From Pseudanabaena mucicola FACHB-723 (GTDB lineage Bacteria > Cyanobacteriota > Cyanobacteriia > Pseudanabaenales > Pseudanabaenaceae): 64,000 bases of DNA. This document shows positions 7,061-16,781 of this stretch, in pieces. The stretch lies in the NCBI RefSeq assembly GCF_014696385.1, contig NZ_JACJQB010000001.1:1-64000 (forward strand), in the 5' to 3' direction. The translations under genes and the position numbers were made by a program. The notes beneath the pieces are model-generated. The model ran no database searches. It saw nothing but the letters and a program-made list of their open reading frames with translations, and had not been told where the DNA came from. Every line of letters begins with the position of its first letter. The first letter of the stretch is position 1.

Positions 7061-9244
7061 CTATTCGTCATCATCATCGTCTTTGACTGCGACTGATTTA
7101 TAGGTGTGGGGTAGTTCCTTCACAGCATTGGCAATAACACCAATTAAATTTAGCTTTTGGAGAACTGAGATTGCTTGCGAAAATTCACCACGGGTAATCC
7201 GATCAATACGTGCTACGGCAATAGTTGCACCACTGCAAGAGGCTATTTGAATTGTGTCAACTGTACCTAGCACAGGCGGTGAGTCAATAATTACCAGATC
7301 ATATTCCTGCTCAAAGTTAGAGATATATTGCTGCATACACTCAGCGCTGAGGAGAGCCACAGAATCACTGGGAATTGGTCCTGCGGTGAGAATATCAATA
7401 GTTGAGTTAGAAGATTGAATAACTTCTTGACTATTAATACTGCCTTGGCTAGCCAATAAGGTTGATAATCCCCGATCATTGGGTAAGTTGAGTTTTTTAT
7501 GTAAAGTTGGGACTCTCATATCACCGTCAATCAGTAATACCCGTTTATTCAGTCGGGCAGCACTGGTTGCTAAACCAAGCGCAATTGTTGATTTACCTTC
7601 CCCTGCGATCGCAGATGTGATGACAATTGAGCGAACATTCGGCTCTTGTGCATAGCTGCTGAGCTGAATGTTCTTAAAGATCAGATCTAAAGATTCGCGA
7701 AACGGTAGCCATTGCACTATTTCAATGGTAAGAGGGGAAATAGTCTGCCCTTTTAGAAACTGGGGCATGAAATTCGCACCTGACTCTTCAACCTGCATGT
7801 ACTGAGGAGTCATGCCCAATAGTGACAAGGAAGAAATCTGTTGCTCAAGTTCATCATAGGTGCGGACAGTATCATCTTGCATATCTCGGATAAAGGCTGC
7901 CATTCCACCGATAAATAGCCCCGCAACTAGCCCTAACAATAAGTTTCTGCGTAAAGCGTCCCCTGAATCTGTAAATCCAAGATTTGGCTCCTCAACAATC
8001 TGCCAATCAAAGCCACCACGGGCAATTTCTAGGGTGAGATCTTGACGATTTTTGATCAGTGTTTGTAATGTTTCTTGCTGGACTTGGAGCTTGGGCTGTA
8101 AATTTTCATATTCCCCCAATAACTTGGGCAAACGATTAATTTCTGCTTTGAGATTTCTTTCCTGTAATGCTAGGGATTCAAGCCTTGATTGCAACAAAGT
8201 CATTTGCGTTTGGGCTTCTACAATTTGATTGGCTAGCGCAAGGTCAACCCCACTCAGTTGATCCCCATTCCATTGAGATGCTCTGGATAAATCTGCATCT
8301 CCTAAAATGCTTCTTCTTTCCTCTTCGAGGCTAGCTTGTTGTTGATTAAACCGCAACTCAAGAGCCTCAACTATAGGAGTGCTAACTTGGAACCTAGCTT
8401 TTTCGCGATTAAGTGCCACTTCAATACCTTGCATTTCTGATACTAGTGCTTGATATCGCTGGGATTGGTTTAGGCGTGTCAACAAAACCGCATCTTCAGA
8501 AGATAGGTTTAATTTTTGTTGTAAAGATTGTAAACGTACACTTGCTTGGTCATATTCCAGTTTGGTACTGCGCTGTTGTTGTTCGATGCCATTTAATGCT
8601 GATGTGACTTCGGTCACTCTCTGAGTTGCATCAAATAAGTTATTGTTTCGTCGAAATGTTTCAATTGCCCCAGCAGTTTCATCAATGTTTTTTCTGAGAT
8701 CGGCGATTTGTTCGTCAATCCCCGCTAAGCCCGTCTGCAAACGCTTTTCTTGCTGTTCACGGTTATAATCTGTGTATACCTTTTGAAATGCTTTTAAAAC
8801 CTGTCGGCTTTTAACAGGATCTAGAGCGGTGTATTTTACTTCGACAATTTTGGTCTGGCTTTCTTTTTCTCCTAACATCCCCAGTTCTAGGGATTGTAAT
8901 TCCTCACTAGTAATATCAGGATATTCAGCCGCTAGTAAATTGGCAGCTTTTTGATACATGGAAGAGCTTTGTAGCAATGTTAGCTGTGTGGCATAGTCAA
9001 CCTGAACATTGGAATCAATAAATGTCGAAGATCTGGATCTATAGGCTGATTCGACTAATAAGCGCATGATACTGGTGTAGCGGGGCTTAGTATTAATATT
9101 CATGAACACTGCTATGACTAAGCCTAGTCCCAAGCCACCCAAAATCCAGAATCGCCTGCGGGCAAGAACAGCAAAAATTTTGCCATAACCAAGATCTTGC
9201 TCTGCGATCGCAAAATTAGTTGTTTGAGCAGCATTTACATTCAT
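7061..9244 (-). CDS. Wzc-like polysaccharide co-polymerase and tyrosine autokinase
   Basis: Inner-membrane protein that controls polysaccharide chain length and export and phosphorylates its own tyrosines. The 727-residue protein has a Wzz domain with a first membrane helix (about residues 31-48), a long coiled-coil periplasmic part (150-400), a second helix near 430-450, and a cytoplasmic BY-kinase with Walker A AGEGKST (near 550), Walker A' LLIDGDMR (near 570) and Walker B DLVIIDSPP (near 650). The C-terminus is acidic (DDDDDE) and has few tyrosines, unlike the tyrosine-rich tail of E. coli Wzc. It follows a glycosyltransferase gene by 48 bp in the same direction, probably one transcript. 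Confidence 0.93.
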   Translation of the reverse strand: MNVNAAQTTNFAIAEQDLGYGKIFAVLARRRFWILGGLGLGLVIAVFMNINTKPRYTSIMRLLVESAYRSRSSTFIDSNVQVDYATQLTLLQSSSMYQKAANLLAAEYPDITSEELQSLELGMLGEKESQTKIVEVKYTALDPVKSRQVLKAFQKVYTDYNREQQEKRLQTGLAGIDEQIADLRKNIDETAGAIETFRRNNNLFDATQRVTEVTSALNGIEQQQRSTKLEYDQASVRLQSLQQKLNLSSEDAVLLTRLNQSQRYQALVSEMQGIEVALNREKARFQVSTPIVEALELRFNQQQASLEEERRSILGDADLSRASQWNGDQLSGVDLALANQIVEAQTQMTLLQSRLESLALQERNLKAEINRLPKLLGEYENLQPKLQVQQETLQTLIKNRQDLTLEIARGGFDWQIVEEPNLGFTDSGDALRRNLLLGLVAGLFIGGMAAFIRDMQDDTVRTYDELEQQISSLSLLGMTPQYMQVEESGANFMPQFLKGQTISPLTIEIVQWLPFRESLDLIFKNIQLSSYAQEPNVRSIVITSAIAGEGKSTIALGLATSAARLNKRVLLIDGDMRVPTLHKKLNLPNDRGLSTLLASQGSINSQEVIQSSNSTIDILTAGPIPSDSVALLSAECMQQYISNFEQEYDLVIIDSPPVLGTVDTIQIASCSGATIAVARIDRITRGEFSQAISVLQKLNLIGVIANAVKELPHTYKSVAVKDDDDDE

Positions 9245-9292
9245 GCATTTATCCTTTGTGTAGTTCTGAAAGTAAACCTTTTAGCTTTTAAA

Positions 9293-10393
9293 CTATGCCC
9301 TATGCTCTTTATCTATACAGAGTTCTGCTAGTAGCCTATCTACCTTAGCAAAAAAGACGGATTCTGAAAAATTAGAGATGGCATGATCTCGAATTTTAGA
9401 ATAGTCCCAAACAATAGATTGGGCTTCTATCACTGCATTTTTTAAAGATTCTACAGTTTGCTCCTCAAAAAGTATGCCTGTTAATCCTGAAATTTGGGTA
9501 TCCATAACACCACCTGCACCGTAGGCAATCACAGGTGTACCACTAGCATTGGCTTCGATTGGTACAAGTCCATAATCTTCTAGAGCGGCAATAATGACAA
9601 ACTTTGCTTTTGACATAAGATTACAGCGATCGCGATCGCTAACATGTCCTAGAAATCGGATATTTGCACCTGATTTTGCCTGCAATTTTTTTGTCTCAGG
9701 CCCTTCTCCCGTAATTATGAGTGGCATTGACAGAGAATTAAAGGCTTCAACGATAAGATCAAGACGCTTGTAACTAAGGTGTCTCGAAGATACAAGACAA
9801 TAATCATCTTTTTGATCTGAAAACACAAAGCGTTGGTCGTCAATTGGATAATTGATCACTACAGCATCTCTGTTGTAAGTTGCTTTAATGCGTTTGGCAA
9901 CGGTTGTGGAGTTGGCAACATAGTAATCAGGAGATTGAGAATAAAAAATATCCTGTTGACGCATCTTCCTGAAAAATAGCTCAATTATAGGTTTCAGAAA
10001 GCTATACATCCCATACTCTCGCAAGTATGTGTTTGTATCCCAAAGGAAACGTGTAATGTTATGACAAAAACAGACATGGATTGCATCAGGATGCTTTTGA
10101 ACACCTTTAGCAAAACTAGCACTGCTGCTTAGAATTAAGTCATACTTTTGAAGATTTAATCCACTAAAAGCGGCATAATAAAATGGCGCAAATAATCTGA
10201 AATACTTGCGAGTACCTACTATATTCTGCAAAAAAGTGGTACGTACTGCTCGATCTCCCATGAATATCGTATTTTGACGATCGTACACAGATGTATAAAT
10301 ATCTGCATCTGGAAAATGCTTGCATAGCAGTTCAAATACTCTTTCTGCGCCACCGCGCTGCGTAAGATAGTCATGAACTAGAGCTACTTTCAT
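9293..10393 (-). CDS. GT4-family glycosyltransferase
   Basis: Probable retaining glycosyltransferase that adds a sugar to a lipid-linked polysaccharide intermediate on the cytoplasmic side. The N-terminus MKVALVHDYLTQRGGAERV and the C-terminal GT4 region with EDYGLVPIEANASGTPVIAYGAGG (split here: EDYGLVPIEA, GTPVIAYGAGG) fit the GT-B fold, including the conserved E-X7-E motif. An upstream in-frame ATG at 10441 would add 16 residues; the family start MKVALVHDYL favours 10393. It is the first gene of a leftward pair with the tyrosine autokinase. Donor and acceptor sugars are unknown. Confidence 0.9.
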   Translation of the reverse strand: MKVALVHDYLTQRGGAERVFELLCKHFPDADIYTSVYDRQNTIFMGDRAVRTTFLQNIVGTRKYFRLFAPFYYAAFSGLNLQKYDLILSSSASFAKGVQKHPDAIHVCFCHNITRFLWDTNTYLREYGMYSFLKPIIELFFRKMRQQDIFYSQSPDYYVANSTTVAKRIKATYNRDAVVINYPIDDQRFVFSDQKDDYCLVSSRHLSYKRLDLIVEAFNSLSMPLIITGEGPETKKLQAKSGANIRFLGHVSDRDRCNLMSKAKFVIIAALEDYGLVPIEANASGTPVIAYGAGGVMDTQISGLTGILFEEQTVESLKNAVIEAQSIVWDYSKIRDHAISNFSESVFFAKVDRLLAELCIDKEHRA

Positions 10394-10451
10394 GTAATTT
10401 GGGGAGAAATGAATAAATTTGTTATAGCGCTTTTTAATCAACCGAGATACA

Positions 10452-10547
10452 TATAGCGGTTTTCAGTCTAGGAAGCTACACACCAGGCTAGCTGAACAAA
10501 GGGCTTAAGCCCCTTGTCTGTAACTCACCAACATGAGAATTGCTATA
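10452..10547. repeat. MITE-like element with GGGCTTAAGCCCC centre
   Basis: TATAGCGGTTTTC (10452-10464) is mirrored by GAATTGCTATA (10537-10547). The centre near 10496-10517 is ACAAAGGGCTTAAGCCCCTTGT, a near-palindrome, followed by CTGTAACTCA as in the 1305-1411 copy. It lies upstream of the glycosyltransferase gene and of the divergent STAND gene. Confidence 0.6.
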
Positions 10548-10689
10548 GGATCTTCGTTTTCTCATCTTAGACAGGAAGATGCTCCCTTACTTCATTAGAC
10601 TGTAAAAACTATCGAGATTCAGAGGCGATATAACAAATATCTACTACAAAGTACAACACATCATGAAACGACTTAGAATAAAAATCATG

Positions 10690-10720
10690 AAGTTATACAA
10701 AAGTTATCCTCAAAGTTATA
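10690..10720. promoter_or_regulatory. AAGTTAT repeats at 11-12 bp spacing upstream of STAND gene
   Basis: AAGTTAT occurs with GTTA starting at 10692, 10703 and 10715 (spacing 11 and 12). It ends about 40 bp before the ATG at 10761. Same motif and phasing as at 6735 and 16782, so likely the same regulator; inference. Confidence 0.5.
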
Positions 10721-10760
10721 CTCATTTACTTAGTACACCTGACACATCTAAGGCGCATCT

Positions 10761-13700
10761 ATGAAAGCCCATGAAGCGATGACATTTGCAGAGTTATCGT
10801 TAAAAAAACGGGGATTTAATCAAGTCGAAAAATCGATCTTTTTAGCGGTGTGGCAGGGAATGTCCTACGGCGAAATTGCTAAGCAAAGTGGTTATGAACC
10901 TGGATACATCAAGTTAGCCAGCCATAAGCTCTGGCATATGTTGACGGAGACATTTGGGGAAAAAGTGACCAAAAATTCTCTACAAAGTGTGATTCGTCGT
11001 CAGATGGAGTCCAGAAAAGTAAGTCTAGACGCTAGTTCCCCCGAAGCAGTTAGTCATCAAGATTGGGGAGAAGTGGTAGATGTTACCTTCTTTTATGGTC
11101 GAGAGTCTGAACTTAATATTTTAGAAAATTGGATTGAGGTTGATCACTGTCGCTTGATTGCAATTTTGGGGATGGGAGGATTGGGTAAAACTTCTCTTTC
11201 TGTCAAATTGGCTCACCATTTACAAAATAAGTTTGATTTTGTAATGTGGCGATCTCTAAATAATGTAAATACGCCAAGCGCAACCTTAGCCTCAGTCATT
11301 CACTTCCTATCTCAAAAACAAGAAATTCCCGATACTAGTGATCCCCAAGCCTTAATTTCTCGCTTAATGGAGTATTTGCAGCGTTATCGTTGTTTACTAG
11401 TATTAGATAACTTTGAATCAGTTTTAAAGGATGAGCTGCAAGCTGGTGCATATCGTAAAGACTATGAAAGCTACGGCTCTTTGTTAAGGAAAATTGGCGA
11501 AGTTTCTCACAACAGTTGTGTTGTCATTACCAGTCGCGAGATGCCAGAAGAAGTCGCGACTTTAGAGGGTGATGTTTTGCCCGTAAGAATTTTGCAACTG
11601 AACGGATTGGACGAAATTGCCGCCGAAAGGGTTCTGGAAGATAAGGGTGTCAAATCTATCTCTACGGAATTACATCGCCTAGTGGATTGGTATCGAGGTA
11701 ATCCTTTGGCGCTGAAGATTGCGGCAACTTCAATCAAAGAAATTTACTCAGGTAGTATTGAGCGATTTCTAGAACAGAAAACCATCATTTTTAGTGGCAT
11801 CAGTGAGTTAATTGGCCAGCAATATCAAAGGCTGACCGCCCATGAAAAACAAGTAATGCTCTGGTTAGCAATTAATCGTGAGCCAGTCCAGCCCGACGAA
11901 TTGCGTACCGATATTGTGCCAACAGTTGATCAAAATGAACTGATGATGTCGCTCCAGTCTCTCAAGCGTCGGTCATTAGTTGAGCATACGGCTACGGGTT
12001 TTACTCAGCAACCTGTGGTTATGGAGTTTGTCACCAATACACTAGTTGATCAGATTTATCGGGAAATTATCCAAGAACAGCCTTTAGGCTTGTTACCTAA
12101 TATTCAGTTGAAGTTAAATCAACAACTTTTCTATCTGCGCCACTATGCCCTAATTAAAGCTACGACAAAGGACTATATTCGCCAAAGTCAAATTCTCCTA
12201 ATTTTGGAACCCTTAGTTGCCAAGTTATTGGGTCGTTTGGGCAGTAAGCAAATGATTGCAAAGGAATTATTCCGAACATTAGAAGAGTTGCGCCGACGCG
12301 AGTTGCGACCAGATGGAGAGCTTAAATCGACTTTTGGGTATGGTGGCGGCAATATTATTAACCTGTTGTGCCATCTTGGGATCAATCTCACGGGCGCAGA
12401 CTTTTCGTATTTAGCAATCCGCCAAGCTTATTTGGCTGAAGTCAAGTTGCATCAAGTTAATTTTGCAAAGACTGATGTGATTAACTCAGTTTTTGCTGAG
12501 GTAATTGGTGGTGTCCTGTCAGTAGCTTTTAGTGCGAATGGGAAATTACTGGCAATTGGGGATACTAGAGGGGATATCCATCTTTGGCAAGTCAGTGATG
12601 GGAGACCGCTTCTCACCTATCGTGGTCATAAAGGTTGGGTTGTCTCTGTAGCGTTCAATCCTGAAGGTACTGTGCTAGCGAGTAGCAGTATTGATCAATC
12701 AATTAAGTTATGGGATGTATCCACAGGGGATTGCTTAAATACCTTACAAGGGTACATCGGTGCAGTGCAGTCTGTTGCATTTAGCCCTGATGGTAGAGTT
12801 TTGGCTAGTGGTCATGCTGATCGTACTGTGCGTCTATGGAAATCAGGACAATGTATTAAGACTTTGCATGGACATGAAGATATTGTCGAATCTGTTGTCT
12901 TTAGTCCTAAGGGTACTTTAATAGCTAGTAGCAGTGATGATTGCACAGTTCGTTTGTGGGACATTGAGACGGGAAAATGTCTGCGAGTTTTGACTGGTCA
13001 TACAGATATTGTGTGGTCAATTGCGTTTAGCCATAACGGTAATGTATTAGCTAGTGGCAGTGAAGATAAAACTACAAAATTATGGAAGATAGAGACAGGT
13101 AAATGTGTCCAGACTTTTACTGGTCATACCCATACAGTGTTTGCGGTGGGGTTGAGTCATGATGGTGCGATATTAGCAACGGGTAGTGGCGATCGCACGA
13201 TCCGACTTTGGGATCTCCACACTAGTCAATGTGTGAAGGTACTAACAGGTCATAATCATTGGGTACGCTCTGTAGCCTTTCATCCCCATCGTCAAATTTT
13301 GGCGAGTAGTAGTGGTGATGAAATGATCAAGCTTTGGGAAATAGATACAGGATTATGTGTACGAACTTTTCAAGGTCATACGGGTAGGTCATGGACAGAT
13401 AAAAGCACTGTTAATGCTGGTAGTGGTCACATCGATCAAAATTTTAATGAGCATCTATTAAATCTTTGGGAGATTACATCGGGGCAGCAGTTTCGGATCT
13501 TACAGGGCTATACAAATGCTGTAAGGTCGGTCGTATTCAACCCAGAGCAGAGCCTGTTAGCAAGTGGGGGAGATGATTCAATTATTCGTCTTTGGGATGT
13601 GCAATCTGGTAAATGTATTCGCACTTTGCAAGGACATGCTGGACATGTCTGGGAAGTTGTATTTAGCCCTAGTGGCACATTACTTGCTAGTTGTGCGGAG

Positions 13701-14486
13701 GATTGTACTGTTAAGTTATGGGACGTTAGTAGTGGTAATTGCTTAATCACAGTTACGGAGCATCCTGATTTAGCAAGGACATTAATCTTTAGTCACGATG
13801 GTAAGTTGTTGGCGACTGGAGAAACTAGTAAGGTGATCAAACTAAGAGATATTGTGACTGGGGAATGTCTCCAAGTTTTACATGGTCATAGGGAAGCGAT
13901 TGTATCGATCGCATTTAGTCCTGATAATCGCCATCTAATTAGTAGTAGCCGTGATAAAACGCTGAGGCTTTGGGATACTAAGACGGGGCAATGTATTCAA
14001 AGTATTGAGCAGTCATTTGTGTTGACTTCTAATGTAGTTTTCGTACCGCAAAGGTCAGATTTGGCTTTTGTTTGTGGAGAGAAGACGGTTTATCGTTGGG
14101 ATACCAAAAGTAATGAGTTAATTCCTGAACGAATTGGTAATGGTCATAATATTCTAACTATTGCTGTTAATTCTGTAACTGAACTACTAGCTAGTGCAGG
14201 AGAAGATTCACAAATAATCATTTGGAATTGGCAGAGTGGTGATGTGGTTAAACGGCTAGTTGGACATACTGGGAATATTTATGCGATCGCATTTTCACCC
14301 GATGGTAAGTGGCTGGTTAGTAGTAGCCGCGATGAAACGATTCGACTTTGGAATGTTGCCACTGGTGATTGTGTAACAACTTATCGTGAGCCACGTCCCT
14401 ATGAGGGGCTAAATATTAATGAGGCAACGGGTTTCACTGCTGCCCAAAAGGCAAAATTGATCGCGTTGGGCGCGATTGAGGAGTAA
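10761..14486 (+). CDS. HTH-NB-ARC-WD40 STAND NTPase
   Basis: Large cytoplasmic signalling ATPase of the STAND class; function unknown. Of 1241 residues, the first ~85 form a helical, HTH-like domain common in cyanobacterial NB-ARC proteins (EKSIFLAVWQGMSYGEIAKQ). The NB-ARC part has GRESEL, P-loop GMGGLGKTS near residue 135, Walker B CLLVLDNFES, sensor VVITSRE and GNPLAL. From about residue 590 come some 14-15 WD40 repeats, enough for two seven-bladed propellers; the blade near 880 (text around GHIDQNFNEH) is degenerate. The tail INEATGFTAAQKAKLIALGA is typical of this protein type. It interrupts a polysaccharide region and has AAGTTAT repeats just upstream. WD40-STAND proteins in bacteria are linked to signalling and some to phage defence; neither is shown here. 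Confidence 0.92.
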   Translation: MKAHEAMTFAELSLKKRGFNQVEKSIFLAVWQGMSYGEIAKQSGYEPGYIKLASHKLWHMLTETFGEKVTKNSLQSVIRRQMESRKVSLDASSPEAVSHQDWGEVVDVTFFYGRESELNILENWIEVDHCRLIAILGMGGLGKTSLSVKLAHHLQNKFDFVMWRSLNNVNTPSATLASVIHFLSQKQEIPDTSDPQALISRLMEYLQRYRCLLVLDNFESVLKDELQAGAYRKDYESYGSLLRKIGEVSHNSCVVITSREMPEEVATLEGDVLPVRILQLNGLDEIAAERVLEDKGVKSISTELHRLVDWYRGNPLALKIAATSIKEIYSGSIERFLEQKTIIFSGISELIGQQYQRLTAHEKQVMLWLAINREPVQPDELRTDIVPTVDQNELMMSLQSLKRRSLVEHTATGFTQQPVVMEFVTNTLVDQIYREIIQEQPLGLLPNIQLKLNQQLFYLRHYALIKATTKDYIRQSQILLILEPLVAKLLGRLGSKQMIAKELFRTLEELRRRELRPDGELKSTFGYGGGNIINLLCHLGINLTGADFSYLAIRQAYLAEVKLHQVNFAKTDVINSVFAEVIGGVLSVAFSANGKLLAIGDTRGDIHLWQVSDGRPLLTYRGHKGWVVSVAFNPEGTVLASSSIDQSIKLWDVSTGDCLNTLQGYIGAVQSVAFSPDGRVLASGHADRTVRLWKSGQCIKTLHGHEDIVESVVFSPKGTLIASSSDDCTVRLWDIETGKCLRVLTGHTDIVWSIAFSHNGNVLASGSEDKTTKLWKIETGKCVQTFTGHTHTVFAVGLSHDGAILATGSGDRTIRLWDLHTSQCVKVLTGHNHWVRSVAFHPHRQILASSSGDEMIKLWEIDTGLCVRTFQGHTGRSWTDKSTVNAGSGHIDQNFNEHLLNLWEITSGQQFRILQGYTNAVRSVVFNPEQSLLASGGDDSIIRLWDVQSGKCIRTLQGHAGHVWEVVFSPSGTLLASCAEDCTVKLWDVSSGNCLITVTEHPDLARTLIFSHDGKLLATGETSKVIKLRDIVTGECLQVLHGHREAIVSIAFSPDNRHLISSSRDKTLRLWDTKTGQCIQSIEQSFVLTSNVVFVPQRSDLAFVCGEKTVYRWDTKSNELIPERIGNGHNILTIAVNSVTELLASAGEDSQIIIWNWQSGDVVKRLVGHTGNIYAIAFSPDGKWLVSSSRDETIRLWNVATGDCVTTYREPRPYEGLNINEATGFTAAQKAKLIALGAIEE

Positions 14487-14506
14487 AAATTAGTGGGTGG
14501 CGAAAG

Positions 14507-15640
14507 TTATAAAATTTGTGTATAAACTGATTTGACTTGCTTAGCAATTACTTGCCAGTCGTAGTTTTGTCTCACATAGGTTTGACATGCTTCTGCACTG
14601 GGCATCTGCCGCTTACCAGACAGAGCCTCAATCATGCCCTTAGCTAATTGGTCTGTGGTGCTACCTTCTAAAACCAGATCTTGAGAAAACGGTTGTAAAA
14701 TCTCAGGAATACCACCAATTGGTGTGCCTAATACGGGTGTGCCTGCTGCTAAGGATTCAATTACAATTAGTCCAAATCCTTCTAGGGCAACGGTTGGCAC
14801 AATACTCATCTCTGCGGCTCGATAAGCGATTGCAAGGTCTTGATCGGGAATAAATCCCAATAGTTGTACATGATTTTCTAGTTGTAATGATTGAATTTGC
14901 GATCGCAAGTTGTCTGCAATTGCCCCTTTACCAGCAATTAGTAATAGGACATCAGGATATTGATCCTTCACTATTGCGATCGCCGCAATTAAATTTTCTA
15001 ACCCCATACGCTGTACCAATCGCCTCACACACAGGATAATGCGGCGACCTCTTTGCCAACCAAGATTCTTCCTTGCCTGCTCCCGCGTCAAATCCAGATT
15101 AAATTCTGCTGTGTCAATCCCTCCCCCAACGATAAAAATCTTGTTTAGCGGTACACCATAGCTTTGATGCAAAACCTGTCGAAATGATTCCGACAAGACG
15201 ATAAAGGCACTTGCTCTCTGATATACCAACTTCTCAATTACCCATTTCCCCCAGACCGATAGCTTGCTTGCCCCCTCTGCTTGACTCTCTAAAGCCCAAG
15301 GTCCGTGAAAATGAATTACTAATGGTCGCTTGCCAAGGAGATCTAGTACAGGAAATGTATAGAGTGCGAAATGAGATGTGACCACATCAAACTGCGAAGT
15401 TGTCAATATTTGCTTAACTGCTTTTCTTACCCCTAGTAATCGTTTCCAGATCGAGCTGTTTGCGATCGCAAATGGCTGTACCTTACCTCCCGAAGTGGCA
15501 GAGATATGCTCAGATCCAATCACTAAACCATTTACCTCAACCCCAACTTGGGGTAAATGCTTGACGCACCCGTAGTAAACCCTCGCCAATCCCCCCGCCT
15601 CTTCTAGAAACCAGCCTGTACCTAGCTGTAATGTTTTCAT
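14507..15640 (-). CDS. GT4-family glycosyltransferase
   Basis: Probable glycosyltransferase of the GT-B fold, 377 residues from MKTLQLGTGWFLEEAGGLARV. The glycine-rich N-terminal loop (EEAGGLARVYYGC), VVTSHFALY, the central GGGIDT and the C-terminal EGFGLIVIESLAAGTPVLGT are GT4 hallmarks, with the E-X7-E pair in the last. An in-frame start 33 bp upstream exists, but the ATG at 15640 gives the normal N-terminus. It points towards the STAND gene and ends 20 bp from it without an obvious hairpin. Likely part of the surface-polysaccharide set; sugar specificity unknown. Confidence 0.9.
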   Translation of the reverse strand: MKTLQLGTGWFLEEAGGLARVYYGCVKHLPQVGVEVNGLVIGSEHISATSGGKVQPFAIANSSIWKRLLGVRKAVKQILTTSQFDVVTSHFALYTFPVLDLLGKRPLVIHFHGPWALESQAEGASKLSVWGKWVIEKLVYQRASAFIVLSESFRQVLHQSYGVPLNKIFIVGGGIDTAEFNLDLTREQARKNLGWQRGRRIILCVRRLVQRMGLENLIAAIAIVKDQYPDVLLLIAGKGAIADNLRSQIQSLQLENHVQLLGFIPDQDLAIAYRAAEMSIVPTVALEGFGLIVIESLAAGTPVLGTPIGGIPEILQPFSQDLVLEGSTTDQLAKGMIEALSGKRQMPSAEACQTYVRQNYDWQVIAKQVKSVYTQIL

Positions 15641-15671
15641 AATTTTTCTAAATATCGGTTGTGTGTTACAC

Positions 15672-15704
15672 AAAAGCCGAAGGTAGTAGTACTACCTTCG
15701 GCTT
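15672..15704. terminator. Terminator hairpin after the exported-protein gene
   Basis: AAAGCCGAAGGTAGTA pairs perfectly with its inverted copy around one G, a 16-bp stem. It lies downstream of the leftward gene 15776-16408 and upstream of the next leftward gene. Confidence 0.75.
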
Positions 15705-15775
15705 TGTAAAGATATGGATAATCTCTTTTTAAATACTACGTTGACACAGGTAACGCAATATTTATCAAGTGATAA

Positions 15776-16408
15776 CTAGGCGATAGTTGCGCTAGTTTCT
15801 TTTTTGTTGCGCTTGAGAGCCTTGCTACCAAAGAAAGCAGCAGCCAAGGCAATACCAGGAACGACAGCAGGAACTGGAACTGGAACAGCACGGACTCTGA
15901 ATTTGGCATCATTATGGTCTCTGTCGCCGCCATTAATAATGTCTTCAATTGTAAAGGTATACCAACCGTCACTGCTAGGGCTAGAACCTGTTAGCCTAAA
16001 GTGTGGTGTGTTACTAGGAGGGTAAACAGAATTAGAGTAGACAGAATTGTAACCAACAGGAATAGAACTACCTTCAGCAAGACCCTTAGTACCCCATCCT
16101 ATGATGTACAAACCAGAAGTCGCAGCCCAGCTGCCAGACCCAACAATGCCACTAGGGGTTACAGATCCATCATTGCTATTAGGCTCAACAAACAAAGTTT
16201 GTACCACAGTAGACGGAGTAGATTGAGTCACAAACAGTTGTGATTTAAAAGCACCGTCAGTGGGAGGAATAAAGTCAAACTCAAACTGGCTACCGTTAAG
16301 GTTGAAACCATGAAACAAGAGAGTAGCAGCTTCTGCAGATGCTCCAATCACAACAGAGCTAGCAGCAGCGACAATTCCTAATCCGAGAGTAAGTGCAGAA
16401 GATTTCAT
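15776..16408 (-). CDS. Exported protein with PEP-CTERM-like C-terminal sorting tail
   Basis: The 210-residue protein starts MKSSALTLGLGIVAAASSVV with a signal peptide likely cut after ASAEA. The mature part is Ser/Gly/Pro-rich with no catalytic motif. The C-terminus has VPVPAVVPG, a hydrophobic helix (IALAAAFFGSKAL) and a basic KRNKK stretch, then ETSATIA. This three-part end resembles PEP-CTERM/PTPA-CTERM sorting signals recognised by exosortases, though the canonical PEP is replaced by VPA/VPG. A longer open frame to 16531 exists, but 16408 places the signal peptide at the start. Role probably in the envelope or extracellular matrix; inferred. Confidence 0.75.
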   Translation of the reverse strand: MKSSALTLGLGIVAAASSVVIGASAEAATLLFHGFNLNGSQFEFDFIPPTDGAFKSQLFVTQSTPSTVVQTLFVEPNSNDGSVTPSGIVGSGSWAATSGLYIIGWGTKGLAEGSSIPVGYNSVYSNSVYPPSNTPHFRLTGSSPSSDGWYTFTIEDIINGGDRDHNDAKFRVRAVPVPVPAVVPGIALAAAFFGSKALKRNKKETSATIA

Positions 16409-16781
16409 AATTTTTATTGCAATCAATATAGATGGGTTTAACAAGAGTGGCTTGCTCGAAGCAGGCACTTGTTGAGAAAATCTAATTGACGCTGTAATAG
16501 CCAGTGCGGTCTTACAAACTACCACCACCACTTAACCTCGTCATGGTCAAGTTACTAGAACTACTAGAAGTTTGTCATCATTATCTCCAAAGAACTTCGG
16601 TTCTTTAGGCTCATTACCACCGATTAGAGTAAATCTCATTGGGGCAGGGGTACAACTAGACCTTTGAGCAGAGGATTTCGTATGACTTACTGTATTTTGC
16701 TATGATTTCATAGGTAATAGGTATATGTTACACGAAAAAATTTTAAGTACAACCCCTAACCTTGCATTAATTTTCGCCAAA

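Noticed and set aside
13380-13460. Frameshift inside the WD40 gene
   Set aside because: The frame stays open and the LWEITSGQ motif resumes in phase; the blade is merely degenerate.
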